From the NCBI GenBank assembly GCA_018882885.1, contig VERG01000009.1, positions 1 through 57,381 of the forward strand: DNA of 57,381 nt, given 5' to 3'. Origin of the DNA: Candidatus Nanopelagicaceae bacterium. Lineage in GTDB: Bacteria > Actinomycetota > Actinomycetes > Nanopelagicales > Nanopelagicaceae. Positions 1 through 8,651 of the stretch are shown one piece after another (position 1 is the stretch's first letter; each line of letters starts with the position of its first letter). A model generated the notes under the pieces. That model was not told the DNA's origin and did no database searches. It saw only the letters and a list, made by a program, of their open reading frames with translations. A program made the position numbers and the translations under genes.

Positions 1-302
1 ATTATGAAACTGAAACTATCGGTGTCTATAAATGTAAAGCTTGTAACGCTGAGTTGTTTAGAAGTGATGAAAAATTCCACTCTGGCTGCGGTTGGCCCTC
101 TTTTTACGCGCCAACAAAGGATGATGCGGTAATCCTTCTAGAGGATCGCTCACTTGCGCCGCGGATTCGCACTGAGGTGCGTTGTGCAGCATGTGGCTCA
201 CATCTGGGTCATGTATTTGAAGGTGAGGGATATGCGGTTCCAACTGATCAGCGTTGGTGCATAAACTCAGTAGCTTTGGTGTTGGAGCCAAAAAGCAAAT
301 AG
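1..302 (+). CDS. msrB: Peptide methionine (R)-S-oxide reductase, 3' part
   Basis: Open reading frame runs in from before the window (first full codon at position 3) and stops at 300-302. MsrB reduces the R-epimer of methionine sulfoxide in proteins, using thioredoxin. The two zinc-binding CxxC pairs are visible (CKAC near the start, CAAC in the middle), as is the HSGCGWPSF motif. The catalytic cysteine lies in RWCINS near the C-terminus, where many homologues have RYCINS. About 100 codons are present, so only the N-terminal third or so is missing. It converges with the glycosylase gene on the other strand, 13 bp apart. Confidence 0.93.
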   Translation, partial: YETETIGVYKCKACNAELFRSDEKFHSGCGWPSFYAPTKDDAVILLEDRSLAPRIRTEVRCAACGSHLGHVFEGEGYAVPTDQRWCINSVALVLEPKSK

Positions 303-315
303 CCTTCTTAATTAG

Positions 316-990
316 CTAATCTTTATTCGGTAAAACCTCATTTGCCCGCCAGCAATACCAAGCAACATGGCTGCGATAGGGGGAGTAAGAGGCTCCTAAT
401 TTGAGCAATGTCTCTGGAGTTATCTCACTTCGCATACGGTGAATGCGCTCCCAACCTCTTCGAACCCCTAAATCTCCAACTGGCCAAACATCAACTCTTT
501 CAAGCTGAAACATCATAAACATCTCTACTGTCCATTTACCAATTCCATACATTGGCAGCAAATACTCCATTATTTCCTGATCACTTAGGCGATGCAGATT
601 TTTCATTGGAATCTGGTTAGTGACGCTTGCTTTTGCCAACTCTCTTACCGCGCGAGCCTTAGAGTTAGAACAGCCTGCTGCTCGCAATCTGGCGATAGAA
701 ACTCCAGCCAGTTTTTTGGGCTGCAAAGTACCGCCACAGATTTCCTCTACCCGGCCGATTATTGTTGCGGCTGCTTTTGTGGAAAGTTGTTGAGAAAGAA
801 TTGATGAGGCCAGGGAGGCAAAGTTTGAAACCTTTGCTTTCTTTGATTTGGTTACACCTTCAACTGAACGCCCATCAGCCTTGGCGCCGATAGTGCAGAA
901 TCCAGCCCGTTCAATTACAACCTCAAACTTAGGGTTTATTTGAATGATGTGGGAGGCGATTTTCCGCGCGCTAGGGAGGGTCTGAGACAT
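316..990 (-). CDS. DNA-3-methyladenine glycosylase, AlkA/HhH-GPD type
   Basis: Base-excision repair glycosylase expected to remove alkylated purines. The helix-hairpin-helix (LPMYGIGKWTVEMF) falls at about residues 145-158 of the 224-aa form, and the catalytic aspartate is D173 in VWPVGDLGVRRG. Start choice: the frame is open to an ATG at 1035, but that one has no ribosome-binding site. The ATG at 990 (MSQTLPSARK) sits 7 nt after a TAGCCT -10 box (998-1003 on this strand), the leaderless pattern seen repeatedly in this window, so 990 is preferred. The longer form would add 15 residues and shorten the spacer shared with the divergent lacI-family gene. The substrate cannot be fixed from sequence. 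Confidence 0.85.
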   Translation of the reverse strand: MSQTLPSARKIASHIIQINPKFEVVIERAGFCTIGAKADGRSVEGVTKSKKAKVSNFASLASSILSQQLSTKAAATIIGRVEEICGGTLQPKKLAGVSIARLRAAGCSNSKARAVRELAKASVTNQIPMKNLHRLSDQEIMEYLLPMYGIGKWTVEMFMMFQLERVDVWPVGDLGVRRGWERIHRMRSEITPETLLKLGASYSPYRSHVAWYCWRANEVLPNKD

Positions 991-997
991 AAACCGC

Positions 998-1003
998 AGG
1001 CTA
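998..1003 (-). promoter_or_regulatory. -10 box for leaderless glycosylase mRNA
   Basis: TAGCCT on the minus strand, 7 nt before the ATG at 990. Placement matches the other leaderless starts in the window. No clear -35. Confidence 0.5.
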
Positions 1004-1043
1004 GCAGTGCTATTTTTCAAAAAACCTCTAGTCATTTTCAGTT

Positions 1044-1101
1044 TTGCACTCTATTTTTAGCCACTTGCAGCAAATTGCAGGACTGAGTAATGCCTTTGCA
1101 G
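1044..1101 (+). promoter_or_regulatory. Four helically phased TTGCA(G/C) direct repeats
   Basis: TTGCAC at 1044 and TTGCAG at 1065, 1075 and 1096, in the same orientation with spacings of 21, 10 and 21 bp, which puts them on one face of the helix. They lie between the divergent glycosylase and LacI-family genes, and the last overlaps the region just before the regulator's SD. One further TTGCAG is at 3876-3881 before the binding-protein gene. This could be the operator of the LacI-family regulator, but LacI operators are normally palindromic; the only palindrome here is TTGCAGCAA at 1065-1073. Confidence 0.4.
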
Positions 1102-1116
1102 GGGTGGAGGTGAGTT

Positions 1117-2133
1117 ATGAATACCGGAAAAGTTGGCATTAAAGAGGTCGCGGCCGAAGCCGGGGTTTCAATAGCCACCGTCTCCCGCGCCTTGCGAGGT
1201 TTGCATCATGTAAATCCTGAGACGAGAAACAAAATTCTTAACGCTGCTGAAAAGTTAGATTATGCGATTCCACAATCCAGCGCTAAATCAATTTTTGGCC
1301 GCACCAATTCAGTAGGGGTTGTAGCTCCTTATATATCCCGTTGGTATTTTGCTCAGGTAATTAATGGTGCAGAGCAAGCCTTACGTGAGGCCGGCCTTGA
1401 TCTATTGCTTTATAACTTCTCCCAAATGAAGGGGCGAGAGAGGTTATTTCAACACCAATTACTAAAGGGTCGAGTTGATGCTTTGATTGTTATTAGCTTG
1501 CCGCCCACCGAAGAGGAGTTCGAGTCGATGCTGGGCCTTGGCATTCCAATTGCATTAGTCGGAATGCATCATGCGGATTGTTCAAGCGTTGCAATTGATG
1601 ATGTTGCAGGTGCCCGAACCGCGACTCAACATCTAGTAAATCTAGGACACAAAAAAATCGGTTTGCTCTCTGGGCGCCCAGATGACCCCTTCGGATTTAG
1701 CGTTCCTCAAGATCGAAGAAATGGTTTTATGCAGGTGCTGGCGGAGAGCGGTTTGGAGTGGAAACCATCACGTGAGGTATACGGGGATTTCACAATGCAT
1801 GGCGCTAGTAGGGCTATGGATGATTTATTGGCACGACCAGATCGACCAACAGCAATCTTTGCCCAATCAGATGAGATGGCACTGGGCGCTTTGCAGGCCA
1901 TCCGCAGAAATGGCTTAAAGGTGCCAGATGACATTTCAATAATCGGCTTTGATGGACATGAAATGGCGGAGTTCTCCGACTTAACAACGATTGAGCAACC
2001 CGTTCAATTAATGGGTGAAATGGCGGCATGGTCGATAATGGAACGTTTGAAATCACCCAAGAGCGAATCTCACTCCTTAACATTGCCAACCACATTAGTA
2101 GTTAGAAACTCAACTCGGCGGTTGGAGAGTTAA
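1117..2133 (+). CDS. LacI-family transcriptional regulator
   Basis: 338 aa. N-terminal LacI helix-turn-helix at residues 7-26 (IKEVAAEAGVSIATVSRAL), then hinge and a periplasmic-binding-protein-like sugar-sensing domain (IGFDGHEMAEF near the C-terminus). SD GGAGGTG lies about 5 nt before the ATG at 1117. Eleven nt separate it from the alpha-glucosidase gene, and the binding protein and permeases follow, so it most likely represses this alpha-glucoside uptake and hydrolysis set and is released by the sugar. The effector is inferred only from context. The phased TTGCAG motifs just upstream could mediate autoregulation. Confidence 0.93.
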   Translation: MNTGKVGIKEVAAEAGVSIATVSRALRGLHHVNPETRNKILNAAEKLDYAIPQSSAKSIFGRTNSVGVVAPYISRWYFAQVINGAEQALREAGLDLLLYNFSQMKGRERLFQHQLLKGRVDALIVISLPPTEEEFESMLGLGIPIALVGMHHADCSSVAIDDVAGARTATQHLVNLGHKKIGLLSGRPDDPFGFSVPQDRRNGFMQVLAESGLEWKPSREVYGDFTMHGASRAMDDLLARPDRPTAIFAQSDEMALGALQAIRRNGLKVPDDISIIGFDGHEMAEFSDLTTIEQPVQLMGEMAAWSIMERLKSPKSESHSLTLPTTLVVRNSTRRLES

Positions 2134-2143
2134 GAGTTTAAAG

Positions 2144-3823
2144 ATGAGTTCAGCGGTTGAGAAATCAAAGTTGTGGTGGCAAGAGGCCGCCATTTATCAG
2201 ATTTATCCGAGATCCTTTCAAGACACCAATGGCGATGGTGAAGGCGATTTACCCGGCGTTATTTCCCGATTAACTTATTTAAAAGATTTGGGAGTAGATG
2301 CGATCTGGTTGAGTCCTTTCTATACCTCGCCCAACAATGATGGTGGCTACGATGTTTCAAATCCACGAGATGTGGATCCAAGATTTGGCAAAATGTCCGA
2401 TGCGGTCTCACTCATTACTGAGGCACACAAGGTTGGCCTAAGAGTTATCGTTGATATTGTTCCAAATCACTTTTCGACCGAGCACATCTGGTTTAAGGCA
2501 GCGCTGAATTCCAAGCCCGGTTCAAAAGAACGCGCCCGCTTCCATTTTTATGATGGCAGGGGTGATGATGGAGCGATACCGCCAAACAACTGGTGTTCGA
2601 TATTTGGTGGACCAGCCTGGAGTCGAGTTACAGAATCAGATGGCAAAGCAGGTCAGTGGTATCTACATTTATTTGATTCCACTCAAGCTGATCTAAATTG
2701 GAAAAATGAGGAAGTTCATAAGGATTTTGAGGAGAGTTTGCGATTTTGGCTAGATAAAGGGGTAGATGGTTTTCGAATTGATGTCGCACATGGATTGGTT
2801 AAGGATGAAATACTGCGTGACCATCGAGATCCAGAAGGCTTGACCCGCGCCCTAAGACTTGATGTAAGTGATATGCCACGTGAGCAGAGAGAATCACTTC
2901 TATCTGATGTCCCATTTTTTGATCGTGATGGTGTCCATGAGATTTATCGAAAGTGGCGCAGGATTTTTGATTCTTATCCTGGTGATCGTATGAGCGTTGC
3001 TGAGGCGTGGGTTCATCCCAGCTCTAGAGCAACACTTTACGTAAGACCGGATGAGCTTCATCAAATCTTTAACTTTGATTTTCTAATTGCGGAATGGGAT
3101 GCGAATTTCTTGGCAAGCGCTGTTGAAAAAACACTGCATGAGGTTGCAGCAGTTTCGGCACCACCGACCTGGGTACTGTCCAATCATGACTCACCTCGTC
3201 TAGTTACTCGCATGGGCGGAGGCGACTTAGGAGAGCGCAAGGCGCGAGCTATCGCACTCCTGACCCACGCACTTCCCGGAGGGGTTTATGTATTCCAAGG
3301 CGAGGAGTTGGGACTCTCTGATGCGCCGCTTTCTGATGAAGATCGACAAGACCCGGTTTTCTTTAGAACCAAAGGTGTAGATAAAGGACGTGACGGTGCA
3401 AGAGCACCATTGCCTTGGAACGCTTCACAAACTAATTTTGGATTTACCTCCGGAAGGCCGTGGTTACCAATTCCCGCTGATTGGAAAGATAAAACTGTAG
3501 AGGCGCAAAAGAGTCTTACTGAAAAAAACTATCTTTCATTTTTGCAGCTTTATCAAAAATCTCTTCGACTAAGAAAGCAATTTTCTAACTTAGATTTTAA
3601 TTGGCTCATACGCAGTAATGAGGTCATTGGATTTAGCAGAGGCAGCGAGTACGCGGTTTATTCAAATACCTCAGCTGCAGAGCTTCAGGTGGCAGTTCCG
3701 GAGTTCTTTGCCGCATACGAGATCATGCTCTGCTCAGCCCCTGGAGATGAGCCCCGCAGCTCGGAGGGAGCAGTCATATGGCTGCCACCGCACAGTACGA
3801 CCTGGATAAAGCGGCTCAAGTGA
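2144..3823 (+). CDS. Alpha-glucosidase, GH13 family
   Basis: 559 aa, no signal peptide, so cytoplasmic. It hydrolyses terminal alpha-glucosidic bonds of imported maltose-type or isomaltose-type sugars. GH13 motifs in order: IYQIYPRSF near residue 18, DIVPNH at 104-109, nucleophile D213 in GFRIDVAHG, acid/base E287 in SVAEAW, and transition-state D349 in LSNHDSPR. The calcium-loop-like DTNGDGEGD at 27-35 is typical of oligo-1,6-glucosidase/maltase relatives. The ATG follows the lacI-family stop by 10 nt. It sits between regulator and transporter, consistent with hydrolysis right after uptake. Sucrose or trehalulose hydrolase activity cannot be excluded. Confidence 0.93.
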   Translation: MSSAVEKSKLWWQEAAIYQIYPRSFQDTNGDGEGDLPGVISRLTYLKDLGVDAIWLSPFYTSPNNDGGYDVSNPRDVDPRFGKMSDAVSLITEAHKVGLRVIVDIVPNHFSTEHIWFKAALNSKPGSKERARFHFYDGRGDDGAIPPNNWCSIFGGPAWSRVTESDGKAGQWYLHLFDSTQADLNWKNEEVHKDFEESLRFWLDKGVDGFRIDVAHGLVKDEILRDHRDPEGLTRALRLDVSDMPREQRESLLSDVPFFDRDGVHEIYRKWRRIFDSYPGDRMSVAEAWVHPSSRATLYVRPDELHQIFNFDFLIAEWDANFLASAVEKTLHEVAAVSAPPTWVLSNHDSPRLVTRMGGGDLGERKARAIALLTHALPGGVYVFQGEELGLSDAPLSDEDRQDPVFFRTKGVDKGRDGARAPLPWNASQTNFGFTSGRPWLPIPADWKDKTVEAQKSLTEKNYLSFLQLYQKSLRLRKQFSNLDFNWLIRSNEVIGFSRGSEYAVYSNTSAAELQVAVPEFFAAYEIMLCSAPGDEPRSSEGAVIWLPPHSTTWIKRLK

Positions 3824-3992
3824 GCATGCGCCGAGCCAACTGAAATCGTTTTTAGTTAATCAAACTGTTAATCATTTGCAGTTTTTTTACATGGGTTAAC
3901 CCTTGCCCTAACTGCGGGCTGGGAGAAGACTGTGCGGGATTCCTCAGAGCAATCTGAGGATTTTTATAGTCCTTTCGAAAGGGGAAAACTAT
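3824..3992 (+). promoter_or_regulatory. Leader of the binding-protein gene: attenuator-like hairpin plus SD-containing hairpin
   Basis: GTTAATCA occurs twice (3855-3862, 3867-3874), followed by TTGCAG (3876-3881). Next comes a perfect 7-bp stem, CCTCAGA (3942-3948), GCAA loop, TCTGAGG (3953-3959), followed by ATTTTTA: the form of an intrinsic terminator. Then CCTTTCGAAAGG (3971-3982), a perfect 12-bp palindrome that contains part of the SD AAAGGGG (3978-3984) of the ATG at 3993. The leader could therefore limit both transcription and translation of the transport genes, or trim expression between the enzyme gene and the abundant binding protein. This is inference from structure. Confidence 0.5.
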
Positions 3993-5345
3993 ATGACCGC
4001 AACTTTGCGGCGTCGTCGATTTGTTTTGGCGACATCAGCCTTTGCTGCGTTAACTCTAATTCTAAGTGGATGTTCAAGTTCAGATGACTCTGCTGGTGGA
4101 GCTAATTGTGATGCGTATGAGGCATATCAGGGACATGATGGAACTGAGGTTGAAATTTACTCTTCAATCCGCAGTCCAGAGGCAGAGATTTATCAGGAAT
4201 CTTTTGCTGAGTTTGAAGAGTGCACCGGAATCACAATCAACTGGAATGGAACAGCAGAGTTTGAAGCTCAGCTACCAGTCCGTGTTGAAGGCGGTACCGC
4301 ACCAGATCTAGCTGTATTCCCACAGCCTGGTTTGCTAAAAGCAATGGTGGCAACTGGAAAGATGTTTGCTGCAAGTGACGAAGTATCTGCCGCCGCTGAT
4401 GAGTATTACGGCGCAGATTGGAAGGCCTACGGAACAGTTGACGGAACCTTCTATGCCGCACCACTCGGTGCCAACGTGAAGTCATTTGTTTGGTACTCAC
4501 CAAAGACATTTGCTGATAATGGCTGGACAGTTCCAACCACATGGAGTGAGTTGTTGGCACTTTCAGACAAAATTGCTGCTGAAGGCAAAGTTCAACCATG
4601 GTGCGTCGGTTTTGGTTCAGGTGATGCAACTGGTTGGGCAGGAACAGACTGGATGGAAGATTTAATGCTTCGTGTTAACGATGCAGCTACCTATGATGCA
4701 TGGGTAAATCATTCAATGCCATTCAACGATGCCAAAGTCGCAGCAGTTCTAAAAGAAGCTGGAAAGATTCTAAAGAATCCAAAGTATGTTGGAAATGTTT
4801 CAGCGATTGCTACAACTACCTTCCAAGAGGGTGGCTATGGCGTAGTTGACGGCTCCTGCGCAATGCACAGACAAGCATCATTCCTAGGTGGAATTTTGGT
4901 TGCTGATAAGGGCGCAACAATTGTTACCCCAGAAGACACTGATGTAGAGGGCGGAATTACCACCTTCTACTTCCCAGGCGTAACCGCTGATCAGCGTCCA
5001 GCTCTTGGCGGTGGCGAGTTCGTTGGTGCGTTTGCAGATCGTGGAGAGGTAAAGGCTGTACAGCTATATCTCACTTCTCCAGAATGGAACAACAAGAAGG
5101 CAGCACTTGGTGGCTGGTTCTCAGCTAACAAGGGTCTTGATGTTGCAAATGTAGCTGACCCAGTTAATAAGAATGCTGTTGAGATTCTAAAGAATGCAAC
5201 AACATTCCGCTTTGATGGCTCAGATGCAATGCCAGCTGCAGTTGGAGCTGGTTCATTCTGGAAGGAAATGACCGCTTGGGTTGCTGAGAACAAGTCTGAC
5301 AAGGCTGTTCTTGATGCAATCGAGAAGTCTTGGCCTAAGTCCTAA
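3993..5345 (+). CDS. ABC transporter sugar-binding lipoprotein (alpha-glucoside type)
   Basis: 450 aa. N-terminal signal with RRRR, a hydrophobic stretch and lipobox LSGC (lipid-modified C27), so tethered outside the membrane. The rest has the layout of family 1 (MalE/AglE-like) solute-binding proteins. Codon use looks more uniform than in its neighbours, as expected for a highly expressed transport protein. It is followed by two strong hairpins (5352-5421) and then two permease genes. With the upstream glucosidase and regulator it forms an alpha-glucoside uptake locus; the exact ligand is not readable. Confidence 0.92.
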   Translation: MTATLRRRRFVLATSAFAALTLILSGCSSSDDSAGGANCDAYEAYQGHDGTEVEIYSSIRSPEAEIYQESFAEFEECTGITINWNGTAEFEAQLPVRVEGGTAPDLAVFPQPGLLKAMVATGKMFAASDEVSAAADEYYGADWKAYGTVDGTFYAAPLGANVKSFVWYSPKTFADNGWTVPTTWSELLALSDKIAAEGKVQPWCVGFGSGDATGWAGTDWMEDLMLRVNDAATYDAWVNHSMPFNDAKVAAVLKEAGKILKNPKYVGNVSAIATTTFQEGGYGVVDGSCAMHRQASFLGGILVADKGATIVTPEDTDVEGGITTFYFPGVTADQRPALGGGEFVGAFADRGEVKAVQLYLTSPEWNNKKAALGGWFSANKGLDVANVADPVNKNAVEILKNATTFRFDGSDAMPAAVGAGSFWKEMTAWVAENKSDKAVLDAIEKSWPKS

Positions 5346-5351
5346 AGATAG

Positions 5352-5421
5352 GCGAGTCAACTAAATAAAGTTGACTCGCTAGTCTAAGAAGAGGTGCGGT
5401 GGATTACACCGCACCTCTTTT
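5352..5421 (+). terminator. Double hairpin after the binding-protein gene
   Basis: First stem GCGAGTCAAC (5352-5361) pairs with GTTGACTCGC (5370-5379). Second stem GAGGTGCGGTG (5391-5401) pairs with CACCGCACCTC (5407-5417) and runs into TTTT (5418-5421). They probably give partial termination or protect the binding-protein mRNA end, so that binding protein exceeds permease. They also rule out the GTG at 5399 as the permease start, because it would lie inside the stem. Confidence 0.8.
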
Positions 5422-5479
5422 GCAAAGTAGATTTCTCCATCAGAATGGAATGAAAAGTTCGTTAGCGGAAGGAGTGGGA

Positions 5480-6481
5480 ATGCTAGAAATAGCAGCGCGG
5501 CAAACCCAACTCGAACAAGCTTTTTCAAAGTTAACTGGTTTAGTCATCACAGTTTTTCTCTTTGCACTAATAGTCATTGCAGCTTTTTGGCTCGCAGAGC
5601 GCACCTCAGAGAAATTGCAAAAGTACATTAAGTACCTAATATTTTTAACGCCTGCTTTGGTCTTTTTATTCATTGGTTTGATTGGTCCTGCTCTTCGTAC
5701 TCTTTACCTATCATTTCGCGATGCGCGGGGAGAGAATTTTGTAGGTTGGGAAAATTATCACTGGGCTTTCACGCAACCTGAAATTCTTGAGGTCTTGAAA
5801 AATACTGGAATCTGGATGGTTGTTGCGCCACTTGCATCAACTGGGTTTGGTCTAACTATTGCGGTGCTAACAGATCGAATGCGCCGTCCCGGAGTTGTTA
5901 AATCTTTGATATTTATGCCAATGGCTATTTCATTTGTTGGCGCTGGCATTATTTGGAAATTTGTATATCAATTTCAGCCCAACGATCGAGTTGCTGAAAT
6001 CGGACTATTAAGCCAGATCGCAGAGTGGTTGGGTTTTGTCCCAACCAACTGGATACTGACCTCACCGCTGAATACTTTCTTGTTGATTATCGTCTTTGTT
6101 TGGATACAAACTGGTTTTGCCATGGTGGTCTTATCAGCGGCGATAAAAGCTATTCCTGATGAAATCCTCGAAGCATCAATGCTCGATGGAGCTAGTGGAT
6201 GGAAACGCTTTGCCAAAGTAACAGTTCCTATGATCCGCGGCACGATTATCGTGGTTCTAAGTACCATCACAATTGGCGCGTTGAAAGTTTTCGACATCAT
6301 CCGAACCATGACTGGTGGAAACTTTAAAACCAGTGTGATTGCAAATGAAATGTATAACCAATCCTTTAGAGCCCTGAATTATGGAACCGGCAGCGCTTTG
6401 GCGATAATTCTTTTCATCGGCGTGCTCCCATTGGTTGTTTACAACGTTATCCATCTGCGTCGCGAGAGAGCGGAGCGATAA
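5480..6481 (+). CDS. Sugar ABC transporter permease 1 (MalF/AglF-like)
   Basis: 333 aa with six or more membrane segments. The permease EAA loop is visible as EASMLDGASGWKRF, followed by TVPMI. Start choice: the frame is open from a GTG at 5399, which lies in the terminator stem, and an ATG at 5450. The ATG at 5480 has a strong SD (GGAAGGAG, 5468-5475) at the right distance. Its stop overlaps the next gene's ATG (TAATG at 6479-6483), so the two permeases are translationally coupled. It pairs with the downstream AglG-like permease to form the membrane channel. Confidence 0.9.
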   Translation: MLEIAARQTQLEQAFSKLTGLVITVFLFALIVIAAFWLAERTSEKLQKYIKYLIFLTPALVFLFIGLIGPALRTLYLSFRDARGENFVGWENYHWAFTQPEILEVLKNTGIWMVVAPLASTGFGLTIAVLTDRMRRPGVVKSLIFMPMAISFVGAGIIWKFVYQFQPNDRVAEIGLLSQIAEWLGFVPTNWILTSPLNTFLLIIVFVWIQTGFAMVVLSAAIKAIPDEILEASMLDGASGWKRFAKVTVPMIRGTIIVVLSTITIGALKVFDIIRTMTGGNFKTSVIANEMYNQSFRALNYGTGSALAIILFIGVLPLVVYNVIHLRRERAER

Positions 6482-7410
6482 TGAAGATTTTGAATCGTAA
6501 TAAAGTTAGAGATATCGAGAGTGTTAAAACCCATCTTTCAAGTCCTTGGGCAAGTTTCGCCGCGATTTTGTTAGCAACAATTTGGACCATTCCAACTTTT
6601 GGTTTGTTCGTAACCTCATTTAGGCCAAGTTCGGGAATCAGCTCATCTGGTTGGTGGACAGTACTGACAAAGCCAGAGTTCACATTTGAAAACTACTCGC
6701 GGGTTTTATTTGAGGGCCGAGGAGCAACCCCGCCATTAAGTCAGTATTTCTTGAACACCTTTGCAATAGTTATACCTTCAACAATAATTCCAATTACGAT
6801 TGCGATTTTCGCCGCATACGCAATCGCTTGGTTTGACTTCAAGGGTCGCAACTTCCTCTTTTTCTCAATATTTGCCCTGCAAGTTATCCCACTTCAAATG
6901 TCACTCATCCCACTTTTGCAGCTGTTTTCAGGTGGGTTACACATTGGTTCAGTTACGGTAATTCCAAGTTTTGGCATAACCGGCACCTTCATTCCAATTT
7001 GGTTGGCACACACAATGTTTGGACTTCCGCTAGCAATTTTTCTACTTCATAACTTTATTGCTCAGTTGCCACGTGAGTTGATTGAAGCCGCACGAGTAGA
7101 TGGCGCTGATTACTTCAAGCTTTTCCGCCAGATAGTACTGCCGCTTAGTGTTCCAGCTATTGCATCATTTGCCATATTCCAATTTCTTTGGGTTTGGAAT
7201 GATCTTCTTGTTGCATTGACTTTTGGTGGTGGAAAGCGAGAAATCGCCCCGCTCATGGTGAGGTTGGCTGAGATGACTGGTACTCGAGGTGGGGATTGGG
7301 AGCTATTAACTGCCGGAGCATTTGTATCGATACTTGTTCCGGTCGCAGTTTTCTTTGCTCTACAACGGTACTTTGTCCGGGGATTGTTGGCTGGATCAGT
7401 TAAGGGATAA
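6481..7410 (+). CDS. Sugar ABC transporter permease 2 (MalG/AglG-like)
   Basis: 309 aa, about six membrane segments, and the EAA motif EAARVDGADYFKLFRQIVLPLS. Coupled to permease 1 by a one-base overlap. No ATP-binding subunit is encoded in this locus. In family 1 sugar importers a shared MsmK/UgpC-type ATPase encoded elsewhere usually serves several transporters, and that is the likely arrangement here. Confidence 0.92.
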   Translation: MKILNRNKVRDIESVKTHLSSPWASFAAILLATIWTIPTFGLFVTSFRPSSGISSSGWWTVLTKPEFTFENYSRVLFEGRGATPPLSQYFLNTFAIVIPSTIIPITIAIFAAYAIAWFDFKGRNFLFFSIFALQVIPLQMSLIPLLQLFSGGLHIGSVTVIPSFGITGTFIPIWLAHTMFGLPLAIFLLHNFIAQLPRELIEAARVDGADYFKLFRQIVLPLSVPAIASFAIFQFLWVWNDLLVALTFGGGKREIAPLMVRLAEMTGTRGGDWELLTAGAFVSILVPVAVFFALQRYFVRGLLAGSVKG

Positions 7411-7447
7411 CCCTTCAAAGTTACTTAAAGTTATCGTCGTAAAGTGG

Positions 7448-7453
7448 CATACT
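7448..7453 (+). promoter_or_regulatory. -10 box for leaderless aminotransferase mRNA
   Basis: CATACT, 7 nt before the GTG at 7461; no SD precedes that start. Confidence 0.45.
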
Positions 7454-7460
7454 GCTGGTT

Positions 7461-8609
7461 GTGACTAATTCAGTAAATGCTATGTCCCTGCAAGATTTGA
7501 GAAATAGAAAAAGTGTTAAGTGGCGACAATTTCCATCTGATGTTTTGCCGCTTCCAGTTGCAGAGATGGATTTTCCAATTGCTGAACCGGTCAAGTGTGC
7601 ATTAAGAGACATGATTGAAAGATCCGATACCGGATATCTGGGGCCATTTCCAGAGATGTTTGAAGCTTTTGCAGAGTTTTCAAAGCATAGATGGAATTGG
7701 AATGCTGATGTTGCGCAGATGAGAATTGCTACCGATGTTGGGGTTGGAACTGTAGAGGTAATTCGTACCCTTATTAATCCGGGAGATCGAGTGATGCTCA
7801 ACTCTCCGGTTTATGACAATATGTGGCGTTGGGTTGCTGAGGTAAAAGCAACTTTAGTCGATGTCCCACTTAATGAGAGCAACCTTGATTATTCACTTGA
7901 TTTGGATGCGATTGAACGCGAGTATCAAAAAGGGATCAAAGTTCACATTCTTTGTCATCCTCATAATCCAGTAGGAGTAATCTTTTCTAAAGAGGTACTG
8001 GCAAAACTTGCTGATTTAGCTGTGAAGTATCAGGTCAAAGTAATTAGCGATGAGATTCACGGTCCGCTTACCTATGAGCCTAATACCTTTACTCCGTTCT
8101 TAGCTGTTAGTGATGCCGCACGCGAGGTGGGGATTACCGTAACTAGCGCAAGCAAAGGATTTAACCTGGCCGGATTGAAATGTGCATTGATTATTACTAG
8201 CTCTCAAGAGCTAAAAGAGAAGATAAATTCCATGCCAATCTCAGTGGCATTTCGCGCCTCACTGTTTGGTGCGGTGGCAGCGACAGCGGCTTTTAGAGAT
8301 TCTTTGACTTGGTTGGACGGGGTTATTGCAACTTTGAATGAGAACCGAAATCTGATTAGAAAATTGATTGATACTCAATTACCTGCAATCGGCTATCGCA
8401 TTCCAGATTTTGGTTATCTTGCCTGGTTAGATCTCTCAAACCTTGGGTTAGGCGAAGATCCCACAAAACTCATATTGGAACGGGGGAAGTTGGCGATTAA
8501 TGGCGGAGTTATGTATGGTCCAAAACATACGAGCTTTGCCCGCCTTAATTTCGGGACCAGTCCCGAAATTATCACAGAAGCTTTCCATCGCATTCAAAAA
8601 AGTCTTTAG
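7461..8609 (+). CDS. PLP-dependent aminotransferase, MalY/PatB type (putative C-S lyase)
   Basis: 382 aa, fold type I PLP enzyme. D197 of the ISDEIHGPL motif contacts the pyridine nitrogen, and K232 in SASKGFNLAGLK is the Schiff-base lysine. The SDEIH..L and SKGFN(L/T)AGL signatures are those of the MalY/PatB cystathionine beta-lyase group rather than of aspartate aminotransferases. It probably cleaves cystathionine or cysteine to a thiol, pyruvate and ammonia. GTG start at 7461 with a -10-like CATACT 7 nt upstream; an internal ATG at 7482 is the alternative. In E. coli malY sits with maltose genes, so its place after an alpha-glucoside operon is curious but may be chance. Confidence 0.88.
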   Translation: MTNSVNAMSLQDLRNRKSVKWRQFPSDVLPLPVAEMDFPIAEPVKCALRDMIERSDTGYLGPFPEMFEAFAEFSKHRWNWNADVAQMRIATDVGVGTVEVIRTLINPGDRVMLNSPVYDNMWRWVAEVKATLVDVPLNESNLDYSLDLDAIEREYQKGIKVHILCHPHNPVGVIFSKEVLAKLADLAVKYQVKVISDEIHGPLTYEPNTFTPFLAVSDAAREVGITVTSASKGFNLAGLKCALIITSSQELKEKINSMPISVAFRASLFGAVAATAAFRDSLTWLDGVIATLNENRNLIRKLIDTQLPAIGYRIPDFGYLAWLDLSNLGLGEDPTKLILERGKLAINGGVMYGPKHTSFARLNFGTSPEIITEAFHRIQKSL

Positions 8610-8651
8610 AACTCCAAGAGTATTCAGATAAGGCAAACTAGGAAATTAATT

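Noticed and set aside
5399-5479. Upstream GTG and ATG starts for permease 1
   Set aside because: The GTG is inside a terminator stem; the ATG at 5450 lacks an SD, while 5480 has a strong one.
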